Positions 28,527-36,976 of a DNA stretch of 64,000 nt are shown here, one piece after another. The DNA is from Clostridiales bacterium (lineage in GTDB: Bacteria > Bacillota > Clostridia > Christensenellales > Aristaeellaceae). Numbering within the stretch: the stretch's first letter is position 1; each line of letters begins with the position of its first letter. Location of the stretch: the NCBI GenBank assembly GCA_022787165.1, contig JALFVL010000038.1, positions 1 to 64,000 of the forward strand, read 5' to 3'. The notes under the pieces are model-generated. The model worked only from the letters and a program-made list of their open reading frames with translations. It was not told where the DNA came from and ran no database searches. Position numbers and translations under genes: made by a program.

Positions 28527-31330
28527 TGTCCCTGCTCCTCCGAACCGCTTTCCTCAGGCGTCTGCCCCGCCTCCACGCTTTCCGCTTCGGCGCTCTCCTC
28601 CTTCGGCGTCGGCTCGCCCAGATAGGTCAATCGCAGCGTGGTGCCTGCCGCCCTGTCCTTGATCGTCAGCGTCTGATGGCGCAGGCTGACCACGCCGTAG
28701 CCCGCCGACGTCGGATACGGCGCGTCGCCCAGCGTGATGTCGTAATTGCTGCCGCCAAAATAGCGCTCCACGCCCGCAATCCGGCAGGTGCCGTCGCGGC
28801 GGAAGATGTATTCCGTGCCGCGCGTGTCCTTCCAGCGGCCGATGATCTGGTAGACATACGCATCCAGCAGCTTTTCTGCCTTCGTGTTTTCGGGAATCCG
28901 CTCGAGCACGGGCAGCGCGTCAAGCGGCCGCTTCGCGTCAATCAGGCTCTGCGCATAGGTCAGGCAGGCCTCCTCGTACATCTTCGGAATATCCGCATAG
29001 CGCTGCGGCAGCGCCTCCTGCCAGACGTCCTCCAGATCGGCGATCACGCTCGCGTAGTCGCCGTTTTGCATGTCCAGCCGCGCAGCCGTGTACGTCGCGC
29101 CGAGCCAGGCCGTCTCGCAGGCCGCCGTGCGCGCCTTCGCGTCCTCATAGCTGCCCAGCGCGGCAAACGCCGACGCCGCCTCCTGATACCTTCCCTCCGC
29201 CTCCAGCGCGGCCGCCGCGTCGTAATGCGCGCACATCGCCAGGCTTTCCGCGTCCAGATAGATGCCGCAGGCCTCAAACTGCGCCGCGGCCTCGTCAAAG
29301 CGCTTCTCGCTGCTCAGCTGCTGGGCCAGCGCATAACGACTGCGCATCGCCTGGCCCGCACTGTCCGCGTAATCCTGAAGCGCCGTAAAGCGCTCCAGCG
29401 CCATTTCGTAATCGCCCTCGTCAAAATCCGCCTCCGCGAGCGCATAGCGGCAGGCCTTTGCCTGCTCCGGCGCATCCTGATACTTGCCCAGGCCCTCAAA
29501 GCGTGCGAGCGCCGCTTCGGGGTCGCGCTCCATGTCGCGCACGGCCAGCGCGTATTCGATGGCGTTGCGGCGCTGCGCGGCATCCTCATAGCTGCCCAGC
29601 TCCGCATATACGCGCGCCGCCTCCTCGCTGCGCCCGGCTTCCTCCAGCGTCTGCGCATAGGCGTATTTCGCCTCTTTGAGCAGTTTGCCCGCCTCGCCCT
29701 CGCCGCCGATCGGCTCCAGCCAGCGGATCGCCGCCTCATAATCGCCTGCGTTGAGCGCCGCCGAGCCGAGCGTCAGCGCCGCGTCGGCAAAGCGCTCCTG
29801 CGCGTCCTCATAGCCCTCGGCCAGGCGGAGCTGCTCCGCCGCCGTCTCCAGCTCGCCCTGCGCGAGCGCCTGCATGCCGACCGTATAGCGGCACATCCGC
29901 GCGCGCGTCTCTGCCTCTTCATAGATGCCCAGGCTCTCGTAGAGCTCCGCCGCCGCGACGTATTCGCCCGCCTCCTGCTCCTCAAGCGCCTGTGCATAAC
30001 GGCACTGGCGGATGAGTGCAATTGCGTCGGGCTCCTGCGTCACCTGCAGGAATTGCTCGCAGGCCAGCTCGTATTGCCCCTCGCGCATCAGCTGCCGTCC
30101 ATAGAGATAGATGCATTCCTCGCGCCGCGCGTCCGCGTCCCCTTCTCCGGCGAGCGAAGCAAAGCGCTCGATGGCCGTCTGATAGTCGAGCCGCTCCTGC
30201 GCGGCATCCGCAATGTCGTAGATCGTCTCGCGCAGCATCGTCTGCGCGGCTTCGCTGTCCTCAAGCGGCCTGAGCAGCGCCTCCGCCTGGAGCAGCTCGC
30301 CGCCCGAGCGCGCCAGCTCCGCGCGCTCAAGCACAGCGCGCTCATAGAGCGCAGCGCCCTCCTGCGTCTCAAGCGCCTGCGCGCGGCTTGCCGCCTGCGC
30401 GAGCGCCTCGTCCGTGCCCACGGAGATCAGGCCCTCGATGATCAGGCGCTCTGCCTCCTGCGCGCGCTCTCCCGCCTGCATGAATCCCGGCCAGTAGGCG
30501 TTCACCCAGAGGAACGTCTCCTTCGCGTCCGCCGCCCGTCCGTCGTCCAGCTGCTTCTGTGCCCACCAGCAGGCGCCATAGGGCACGCCCCAGCGCGCCG
30601 CCGCCAGACCGGCCGCAATCAGCGCCAGCAGCACGACCGTAGCCGTCAACCGCCTGCGCCGCTTTTTGGCGCGCTGCTGCGCCTGCGTCATTTCCCGGGC
30701 GGTCTCCTCGCTGCTGCGCCGCAGGGTGTCTCTCGTCTGCTGTTCCAGCTGCCGTTCCCTGCGGCCCACGGTCGAATCGATCGCCGCGAAGGAGTAGTCC
30801 TTGAGCACCTGCTCCCTTTGGCGCTCGCAGCGGCGGCATCGGTCGTCGCTCGTGCGGTTTGCCCGTCCACAGACGCACATCCAGACGATGTCATCCTCCC
30901 GGGCGTAACCCGCCGCGTCCGGCCCCGCGACCGCGCGCAGGCGGTCGAGCTCGCGCCCCTCCGGCAGCGCATTGGGGGTGAATTCGCGCACGTTGCGCTC
31001 CTCCCGCCTCCAGACCACGCCATCCTGAAACCAGACCTTCTCCACCGACGCCTCGACGCGCTGGACGCCATCCAGATGATCCGGCACAAACGCGCCGGAA
31101 AACCGCGCGCGTGCCTCACCCCGGGCCGCCGCGCGGACAAGACGGCCGCCGATGCGGCTGCCCTCTCCATCAAAGCCGACGATGTTCATCTGCAGGCTGT
31201 CGATGACCTTTTCCGACAGGTTGAAAAACTCAATGACGCAGACGAGCTGCCCCTTGCTGCCGGATTCCTCGCTCTCCTGTCCGATTCTGACGCTGACAAC
31301 CTCCACCGGGCAAGTCAAATCGCTCTTCAT
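28523..31330 (-). CDS. Large zinc-ribbon + TM + TPR/SEL1-like solenoid protein
   Basis: WMCVCGRANRTSDDRCRRCERQ zinc motif, one TM, then >12 ~35-aa helical repeats 'A.G.Y..A...F..LG.Y.DA'. Confidence 0.75.
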   Translation of the reverse strand: MKSDLTCPVEVVSVRIGQESEESGSKGQLVCVIEFFNLSEKVIDSLQMNIVGFDGEGSRIGGRLVRAAARGEARARFSGAFVPDHLDGVQRVEASVEKVWFQDGVVWRREERNVREFTPNALPEGRELDRLRAVAGPDAAGYAREDDIVWMCVCGRANRTSDDRCRRCERQREQVLKDYSFAAIDSTVGRRERQLEQQTRDTLRRSSEETAREMTQAQQRAKKRRRRLTATVVLLALIAAGLAAARWGVPYGACWWAQKQLDDGRAADAKETFLWVNAYWPGFMQAGERAQEAERLIIEGLISVGTDEALAQAASRAQALETQEGAALYERAVLERAELARSGGELLQAEALLRPLEDSEAAQTMLRETIYDIADAAQERLDYQTAIERFASLAGEGDADARREECIYLYGRQLMREGQYELACEQFLQVTQEPDAIALIRQCRYAQALEEQEAGEYVAAAELYESLGIYEEAETRARMCRYTVGMQALAQGELETAAEQLRLAEGYEDAQERFADAALTLGSAALNAGDYEAAIRWLEPIGGEGEAGKLLKEAKYAYAQTLEEAGRSEEAARVYAELGSYEDAAQRRNAIEYALAVRDMERDPEAALARFEGLGKYQDAPEQAKACRYALAEADFDEGDYEMALERFTALQDYADSAGQAMRSRYALAQQLSSEKRFDEAAAQFEACGIYLDAESLAMCAHYDAAAALEAEGRYQEAASAFAALGSYEDAKARTAACETAWLGATYTAARLDMQNGDYASVIADLEDVWQEALPQRYADIPKMYEEACLTYAQSLIDAKRPLDALPVLERIPENTKAEKLLDAYVYQIIGRWKDTRGTEYIFRRDGTCRIAGVERYFGGSNYDITLGDAPYPTSAGYGVVSLRHQTLTIKDRAAGTTLRLTYLGEPTPKEESAEAESVEAGQTPEESGSEEQGQ

Positions 31331-31365
31331 CTCTGTCACCCCTGTATATCGCTTGATGATGTCGT

Positions 31366-32076
31366 TCAAAGCGCCTTGAGCGCGGCGATCTCCTCCGCCG
31401 TCAGCTCGCGCCATTCCCCTCTGCGCAGCGCGCCCAGCTGGAGCGGCCCGAAGCGCACGCGCCGCAGCAGCAGCACCTTGTGCCCCACCGCGTCAAACAT
31501 CCGGCGCACCTGCCGGTTTCGCCCCTCGTGAATGGTCACCAGCACGTCGGAAAAGAGGCTCTCGTCACGCACGACGCGCACATCCGCCGGATAGGTCCGG
31601 CGCTCGTCCCCCTCCATGAAAACGCCGCGGCGAAGGCGGTCGAGCGCCTCGTTGCCGGGGTTGCCCGAGACGCGCGCCAGGTAGACCTTGTCCACCTCGC
31701 AGCTCGGATGCGTCAGCCGCTGGGCCAGCTCGCCGTCGTTGGTCAGCAGCAGCAGGCCCTCGCTGTCGTAGTCGAGCCTGCCGACCGGATAGAGCCGCTG
31801 CTCAAATCCGGCAAACCTGTCCATGACCGTCTCGCGCCCCTTGTCGTCGCTGACGGTCGTGACCTCGCCCGCCGGCTTGTGGTAAAGGATGTAGCGCTTC
31901 GTCTCCTCCGGTACAATGCGCCGCCCGTCAAGCGTCACCTCGTCGCCGTCCTCCACCTGCGTGCCCATTTGCGTGACGGTCTGTCCGTTGACGGCGACGC
32001 GCCCGCTCGCGATGATCTCCTCGCATTTTCTCCTGGCGGCCACGCCGCACATGGCCATATATTTCTGAAGTCTCAT
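31366..32076 (-). CDS. Pseudouridine synthase, RluB/RsuA family
   Basis: S4 domain; PVGRLDYDSEGLLLLTNDGELAQRLTHP. Confidence 0.95.
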   Translation of the reverse strand: MRLQKYMAMCGVAARRKCEEIIASGRVAVNGQTVTQMGTQVEDGDEVTLDGRRIVPEETKRYILYHKPAGEVTTVSDDKGRETVMDRFAGFEQRLYPVGRLDYDSEGLLLLTNDGELAQRLTHPSCEVDKVYLARVSGNPGNEALDRLRRGVFMEGDERRTYPADVRVVRDESLFSDVLVTIHEGRNRQVRRMFDAVGHKVLLLRRVRFGPLQLGALRRGEWRELTAEEIAALKAL

Positions 32077-32119
32077 TGGCTCTCTCCATCCGGTATTTTT
32101 TCTCGTTTATGCCGCACAT

Positions 32120-33256
32120 TTACGGCAGCATCCAGCCGCGCATCACGCGGCGCACATCCATCGTAAACTTCCGGCTGTCGACACGCTCACAGGCGACCAC
32201 CTCGCATTGCCCGAGCACCTCGCCGCCCACGACGAGCTTCGCCGTGCCCAGGTGCATGCCGGGATAGACGGGCGCCTCCACGCTTTTCGGAATGTCAAGG
32301 ACGACCTGTGCACTCTCCCCCTCCCGGAGCGGCGCGCTCAGCTCGCCCATCAGGCAGATATCGGCGCTCTCCTCCCTGCCGCCCGTCACGGCGATGCTGC
32401 CCGCCGGCTCCGTCGGCCCGAGCACATGCACCATCGAGTAACCAGCAAAGCAGGCGTCCATCAGACGCTCGGCCTCGTCAAACCAGTCCGAGCAGCAGAG
32501 CACGACGCCGATGAGCTCCATGCCGCCCTGCTGCGCGCCGAAGACGAGACAGCGCCCCGCACGGCTCGTGTAGCCGGTTTTGACGCCCGTCGCCCCCGGA
32601 TAGGAGGTCAGCAGGCGGTTTTTGTTGGTCAGCTGGCGATTGCTCGTGCGTCCCGCCCAGGGGATCGTCGCCGTCTTCGTGGAGACCAACTCGCGGAAAG
32701 CGTCGTTGCCCATTGCCTCGCGCGCGATGAGCGAAAGGTCATACGCCGTGGTGTAGTGCGCGTCGTCCGGCAGCCCGTGCGGGTTGGCAAAATGCGTGTT
32801 CAACGCGCCGATCTGCTGCGCCCGCGCGTTCATCAGGCCAAGAAACTGCCCCGTCGACCCGCCGATGTGCTCGGCGATGGCGACCGCGGCGTCGTTGCCG
32901 CTGGCGAGCATCAGCCCCAGCAGCATGTCGCGCAGAGAGAGCGTCTCGCCCAGCGCGAGATAGATCGAGGTGCCCGGCACGCCGAATGCGTTTTCCGAGC
33001 AGACGACCTCCGACTGCAAATCGCCCAGCTCCAGCGCCAGCAGCGCCGTCATCACCTTGGTCGTCGAGGCCATGGGCAGCCGCTGATGCATGTTCTCTTC
33101 AAAGAGCACACGCCCCGTTCTCAGCTCCATGACACAGGCAGCCTTGGCGCTGGTTTCCCCTTGCGCCAAGCCTCCAATATGATTATACAAAAAAATCAGA
33201 GCAAAGAAAACCCCCGCAGCCCATCTTTTCGTTTTTCCCGCCTCCCCGCTGTCCAT
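32120..33256 (-). CDS. D-alanyl-D-alanine carboxypeptidase (DacF-like)
   Basis: [16 protein letters not shown] (SxxK), [17 protein letters not shown] (KTG). Confidence 0.93.
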   Translation of the reverse strand: MDSGEAGKTKRWAAGVFFALIFLYNHIGGLAQGETSAKAACVMELRTGRVLFEENMHQRLPMASTTKVMTALLALELGDLQSEVVCSENAFGVPGTSIYLALGETLSLRDMLLGLMLASGNDAAVAIAEHIGGSTGQFLGLMNARAQQIGALNTHFANPHGLPDDAHYTTAYDLSLIAREAMGNDAFRELVSTKTATIPWAGRTSNRQLTNKNRLLTSYPGATGVKTGYTSRAGRCLVFGAQQGGMELIGVVLCCSDWFDEAERLMDACFAGYSMVHVLGPTEPAGSIAVTGGREESADICLMGELSAPLREGESAQVVLDIPKSVEAPVYPGMHLGTAKLVVGGEVLGQCEVVACERVDSRKFTMDVRRVMRGWMLP

Positions 33257-33399
33257 CGGCCGCACCGACGCGCCCTTTCCCTCATAGAGTATGCAGGGGG
33301 AGGAAACATGCATTCTCCCTTTTGACCCGGGGCAGCGGCTGCGCGCCTTTGCAGCGCGCATGCTCAATCCCCCTCCTTAAAAGAAAGCAGGTGGCAATT

Positions 33400-34413
33400 T
33401 TGCCCTTCCATGTTGCCCGATCCCGCTGCGGCTGGCCCTCCGGCTGCGGCAGCTTCCATTCCTCTTGTGGCTTCGCCTCCGGCCGTTCCGGCTGCGGCTG
33501 TTCCAATTGGGGCTGCTCACATTGTGGATGTACGGAATGCGGAACCACGAATTGCGGCTGCTCAAATGGCGGCTGCACGAACTGCGGCTGCTCGAATAGT
33601 GACGGCTGCGCCCCTTCCTGGGGCTGCTGCTCAGGCTGCGACTGTGCCTGTGCCCAGGGGCCAGTTGGCCCAAGAGGCCCGCAGGGTCCTGTCGGCCCAA
33701 CAGGGCCCATGGGCCCTGCGGGACCACAAGGCCCTCAGGGGCCGATCGGTGAAACCGGTGCGACTGGCGCGACCGGCGCGACTGGCGCGACCGGGCCTCA
33801 GGGACCTGCTGGGCCTCAGGGGCCTGCTGGACCGCAAGGCCCTGCCGGTGAGACCGGTGCGACCGGGCCGCAGGGACCGCAAGGACCCGCCGGGCCGCAA
33901 GGCCCTGCCGGTGAGACCGGCGCAACCGGTGCGACCGGCGCGACCGGTGCGACCGGGCCGCAGGGGCCTGCTGGTCCTCAGGGACCGGCCGGGCCGGCCG
34001 GAGAGGGCATCGCAGCCTATGCGACAGGCTACAACACCGGCACGCTGACCGCGACCGCAAACACGCCCATTCCCTTCGCGAATTTCGTTTCCGAGCCTGC
34101 GACATCGGTCACGCAGTCCTCCGGCACGTTTACGCTGAACGAGGCCGGCACGTATCTGGTCACGGTGCTGCTGAACCTGCCCTCGCAATCGAACGTCAAC
34201 ACGACGTTCCATCTGCGCGCAGACGGCGACATCCTCCCTGAGTCACAGACGCGCGTCGTCTCTCCCTCGAATACGACCTCGCAGACGCTCTCCTCCATCG
34301 TCGACTCCACCGGCACGACGACCGTCTCGCTGACCGCCACCAGCGCGCTCAACCTGACCGGCAGCGCAACGACCGACGTGCTGGCGACCATCACCTTCCT
34401 CAAGCTGAACTGA
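33400..34413 (+). CDS. Cys-rich, collagen-like (GXY)n protein with BclA-type C-terminal domain
   Basis: TTG start with GAAAGCAGGTGG upstream; ~20 Cys in first ~85 aa; [24 protein letters not shown]... ; C-terminal beta-rich [21 protein letters not shown]...ATITFLKLN. Confidence 0.85.
   Translation: MPFHVARSRCGWPSGCGSFHSSCGFASGRSGCGCSNWGCSHCGCTECGTTNCGCSNGGCTNCGCSNSDGCAPSWGCCSGCDCACAQGPVGPRGPQGPVGPTGPMGPAGPQGPQGPIGETGATGATGATGATGPQGPAGPQGPAGPQGPAGETGATGPQGPQGPAGPQGPAGETGATGATGATGATGPQGPAGPQGPAGPAGEGIAAYATGYNTGTLTATANTPIPFANFVSEPATSVTQSSGTFTLNEAGTYLVTVLLNLPSQSNVNTTFHLRADGDILPESQTRVVSPSNTTSQTLSSIVDSTGTTTVSLTATSALNLTGSATTDVLATITFLKLN
33665..34007 (+). repeat. Collagen-like GXY coding repeat tract with 63-bp duplicated segment
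   Basis: Exact copy of ccgcaaggccctgccggtgagaccgg at 33832-33857 and 33895-33920. Confidence 0.85.
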
Positions 34414-34437
34414 TCGCATGAGCTTCACCAAAGCGTT

Positions 34438-34473
34438 GGCTCCCACCTGCAAAGCGGGTGGGAGCCATTCTTT
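34438..34473 (+). terminator. Terminator of collagen-like gene
   Basis: GGCTCCCACCtgcaaagcGGGTGGGAGCC then ATTCTTTT. Confidence 0.88.
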
Positions 34474-34478
34474 TGGGG

Positions 34479-35228
34479 CTATCGCGTCAGCGCGAGCGCT
34501 GCCCACGTCGTCGCGCCAACGACGCCGTCCGCCGCAAGCGCCTGATCCCTTTGAAAGCGGATCACCGCCGAGCGCGTCGCCCGGCCGAAGACGCCGTCCG
34601 CGCCGGAGGAGCCGATCTCGTAGCCAAGCCCCGCCAGCCGCAGCTGCAGGGCCCGCACATCCTCGCCCGACAGGCCCCGGCGCAGTGTCCGCCGCGTTGG
34701 CAGCTTGATAGGCGGATTGGGCGCGTCCGCCGCTGCGCCGTCGTCAATCGCCAGCCTCGCCCAATGCGTGAAGGACGTATCCGCGATCCTCCGTCGCACA
34801 ACGCCGTAGGCATGGCCGCGCGCGTCAATCTCCTCCCCGCCGCCGATGGAAAAGCCTGCATGGGTCATTGTCGACCCGGTCATCGTGAACAGGAAGATGC
34901 CGGGTTCATCGGGCAGCCCGGCGATCCTCCCCTTCTCCTTCCATGCCCCGGCTGCGCGCCATTGGCTCGAGGTGCCGCTGGGCAGGCTGAAGCCCGCCGC
35001 CGAGGCTACCTCCCGGGTGAACTGCGCGCAGTCAAAGCAGCGCTTGCCCATCCATCGGGGGCCGTAGCGCGCCATCAGCGGCGCATACAGGGGATACTGC
35101 CTCGCCTGCTGGGCCAGCCGCCCGGGCGTACAGATCCAGCCCGTCGCGCCATACACATATCCGCATCCGACGAGGGACAGCGCTCTCGCGACCATCACCT
35201 CGCGCTTGGTTTGAAGCTCTGAAGCCAT
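34479..35228 (-). CDS. NlpC/P60-like hydrolase with C-terminal PG_binding_1 domain
   Basis: CGYVYGATG..., GKRCFDCAQFTREVA, MTHAGFSIGGGEEIDARG; LRRGLSGEDVRALQLRLAGLGYEIGSSGADGVFGRATRSAVIRFQRDQ. True start may be internal. Confidence 0.8.
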   Translation of the reverse strand: MASELQTKREVMVARALSLVGCGYVYGATGWICTPGRLAQQARQYPLYAPLMARYGPRWMGKRCFDCAQFTREVASAAGFSLPSGTSSQWRAAGAWKEKGRIAGLPDEPGIFLFTMTGSTMTHAGFSIGGGEEIDARGHAYGVVRRRIADTSFTHWARLAIDDGAAADAPNPPIKLPTRRTLRRGLSGEDVRALQLRLAGLGYEIGSSGADGVFGRATRSAVIRFQRDQALAADGVVGATTWAALALTR

Positions 35229-35229
35229 G

Positions 35230-35273
35230 AAAAAAGCCTCCCTTCGCTTCAGCGTATGAAGCGTGGAAGGCTC
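35230..35273 (-). terminator. Terminator after DUF5662 gene, abutting next start codon
   Basis: Minus strand AGCCTTCCACGCTTCA tacgc TGAAGCGAAGGGAGGCT then T6. Confidence 0.75.
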
Positions 35274-35291
35274 CCGTGAAAGGACGGATTC

Positions 35292-35846
35292 TCAGGGCGC
35301 GGTTTTCTCCTTTTCGCGTACCCAGCGCCTGAGCGATGCAAACATCGCGTCCTCGCCCTCGTCGCGCAGCTGGGTCAAAAAGCGCTCCAGCAGCGCGCGC
35401 GTCTGCGGATGCATGCTGTCATGCATCTTGCCGGCCAGCAGGTATTCAAGCGGCGCCGCGTCCGTGTAGGCTTTGCCCTTGTAGATCTTGCTCGCGGCAA
35501 TGCGGTCGCAGAGCATCTCCGCCAGATAGCGCCGCGGCATGGGCATGGGCACGTAGCGGCGCTCTGTCACGCTGTAATCCGTCCAGTATTCCCAGTGGTG
35601 CCGGTTGCGGCCCTTGTGGTGCATCCAGGCGAGGGAGTATCCTAACGTTCGCCGCTCATCCTCCGTGGGTGAATGCGTGCCGTCAAAAAAGCGCACGCCC
35701 TGCCAGAATTCCGTCGGCGAATACTTGGAGAGATCGTGGCAAAGCCCCTGCGACAAAATGCCCGCTTTCGCGCAATGCGCGATGACCCTGTGACGGTGCT
35801 TCGTGATCGTCGCCAGATGTCCCCAGAATCGATTCCAGCCGTTCAT
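35292..35846 (-). CDS. DUF5662 family protein
   Basis: HRHRVIAHCAKAGILSQGLCHDLSKYSPTEFWQGVRF ... HHKGRNRHHWEYW. Confidence 0.8.
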   Translation of the reverse strand: MNGWNRFWGHLATITKHRHRVIAHCAKAGILSQGLCHDLSKYSPTEFWQGVRFFDGTHSPTEDERRTLGYSLAWMHHKGRNRHHWEYWTDYSVTERRYVPMPMPRRYLAEMLCDRIAASKIYKGKAYTDAAPLEYLLAGKMHDSMHPQTRALLERFLTQLRDEGEDAMFASLRRWVREKEKTAP

Positions 35847-35856
35847 GTGTACCCTC

Positions 35857-36963
35857 TCATTTCTTCATCTGTATGCCCGCATCGGTCACCTCGTCGCAGA
35901 CCGCGCCGCCCAGACAGACCTCGCCCTGATAGAAGACCATGCTCTGCCCCGGCGTCACGGCGCGCTGCGGCTCCTTTGCCTCGACATGCACGCGCCCCTG
36001 CGGCAGCAGCGTCACATGCACGGCCTGATCGCCCTGCCGGTAGCGGTATTTGCAGGTGCAGTCGAATTCCTGTGCCGGGGGCTCGCCCGCGATCCAGGTC
36101 GCGCCGCTGCCCAGCGCGTTGCGGCTGTAGAGCAGTGGATGGTCTGCGCCGCGCGCAACGATGAGCCGGTTGTGCTCCATGTCCTTGGCCAGCACGAACC
36201 AGCGGCCCTCGCCCGCCTCGCCCTCGACGCCGCCGATGCCCAGCCCGCGCCGCTGGCCGAGCGTATAATACATCAGACCGTCGTGGCGGCCGACGACATG
36301 CCCCTCAAGCGTCACCATGTCGCCCGGCTGTGCCGGCAGAAACTGCTGCAAAAACGGCTTGAAGCGCCGCTCGCCGATGAAACAGACGCCGGTCGAATCC
36401 TTCTTGCGGCTGTTCGTCAGTCCCGCCTGCGCGGCGATCTCGCGCACCTGCTTTTTCGTCAGATGGCCGACCGGGAACATCGCCTTTTCAAGCGCATTCT
36501 GAGCGAGCATGTAGAGAAAATAGCTCTGATCCTTGCCAGGGTCTGTTCCGCGCAGCAGCTGCCTTTTCCCGTCCGCCTCGCCAAGCCTACAAAAATGCCC
36601 GGTCGCCAGGGCATCCGCGCCCAGCGCCATCGCGTAATCGAGAAACGCCTTGAATTTGATCTCCCGGTTGCAGAGCACGTCCGGGTTGGGCGTGCGCCCG
36701 CGCCTGTATTCCTCCAGAAAATACGAGAACACGCGCTCCTCATATTCCCGCACGAAGTTGACCGCATAATAGGGAATGCCGATCGTGTCACAGACGCTGC
36801 GCACGTCGGCCCAGTCCGTTTCGCTCGTGCAGACGCCGTTTTCGTCCTTCTCCTCCCAGTTCTTCATGAACACGCCGATGACCTCGTGCCCCGCGCGCTT
36901 TAAAAGCAGCGCGGCCACCGAGGAATCGACGCCGCCCGACATGCCCACGACAATCCTTGCCAT
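35857..36963 (-). CDS. mnmA: tRNA 2-thiouridine(34) synthase MnmA
   Basis: VVGMSGGVDSSVAALLLKRAGHEVIGVFMKNW; DSTGVCFIGERRF; LYYTLGQRRGLG. Confidence 0.97.
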   Translation of the reverse strand: MARIVVGMSGGVDSSVAALLLKRAGHEVIGVFMKNWEEKDENGVCTSETDWADVRSVCDTIGIPYYAVNFVREYEERVFSYFLEEYRRGRTPNPDVLCNREIKFKAFLDYAMALGADALATGHFCRLGEADGKRQLLRGTDPGKDQSYFLYMLAQNALEKAMFPVGHLTKKQVREIAAQAGLTNSRKKDSTGVCFIGERRFKPFLQQFLPAQPGDMVTLEGHVVGRHDGLMYYTLGQRRGLGIGGVEGEAGEGRWFVLAKDMEHNRLIVARGADHPLLYSRNALGSGATWIAGEPPAQEFDCTCKYRYRQGDQAVHVTLLPQGRVHVEAKEPQRAVTPGQSMVFYQGEVCLGGAVCDEVTDAGIQMKK

Positions 36964-36976
36964 GCTTTGCCCCCGA

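Noticed and set aside
28676-31531. 951-aa plus-strand ORF antisense to TPR-like gene
   Set aside because: High-GC mirror ORF rich in R/L/A; minus strand has coherent zinc motif, TM and repeats.
33282-33710. Minus-strand ORF that also reads [16 protein letters not shown]
   Set aside because: Collagen-like reading on the opposite strand is a by-product of GGN-CCN codons; the plus strand has the RBS, Cys-rich head, full tract, C-terminal domain and terminator.
34479-35228. Prophage endolysin
   Set aside because: NlpC/P60-like plus PG-binding domain could be phage-like, but no holin or phage genes are nearby; more likely a chromosomal cell-wall or spore hydrolase.
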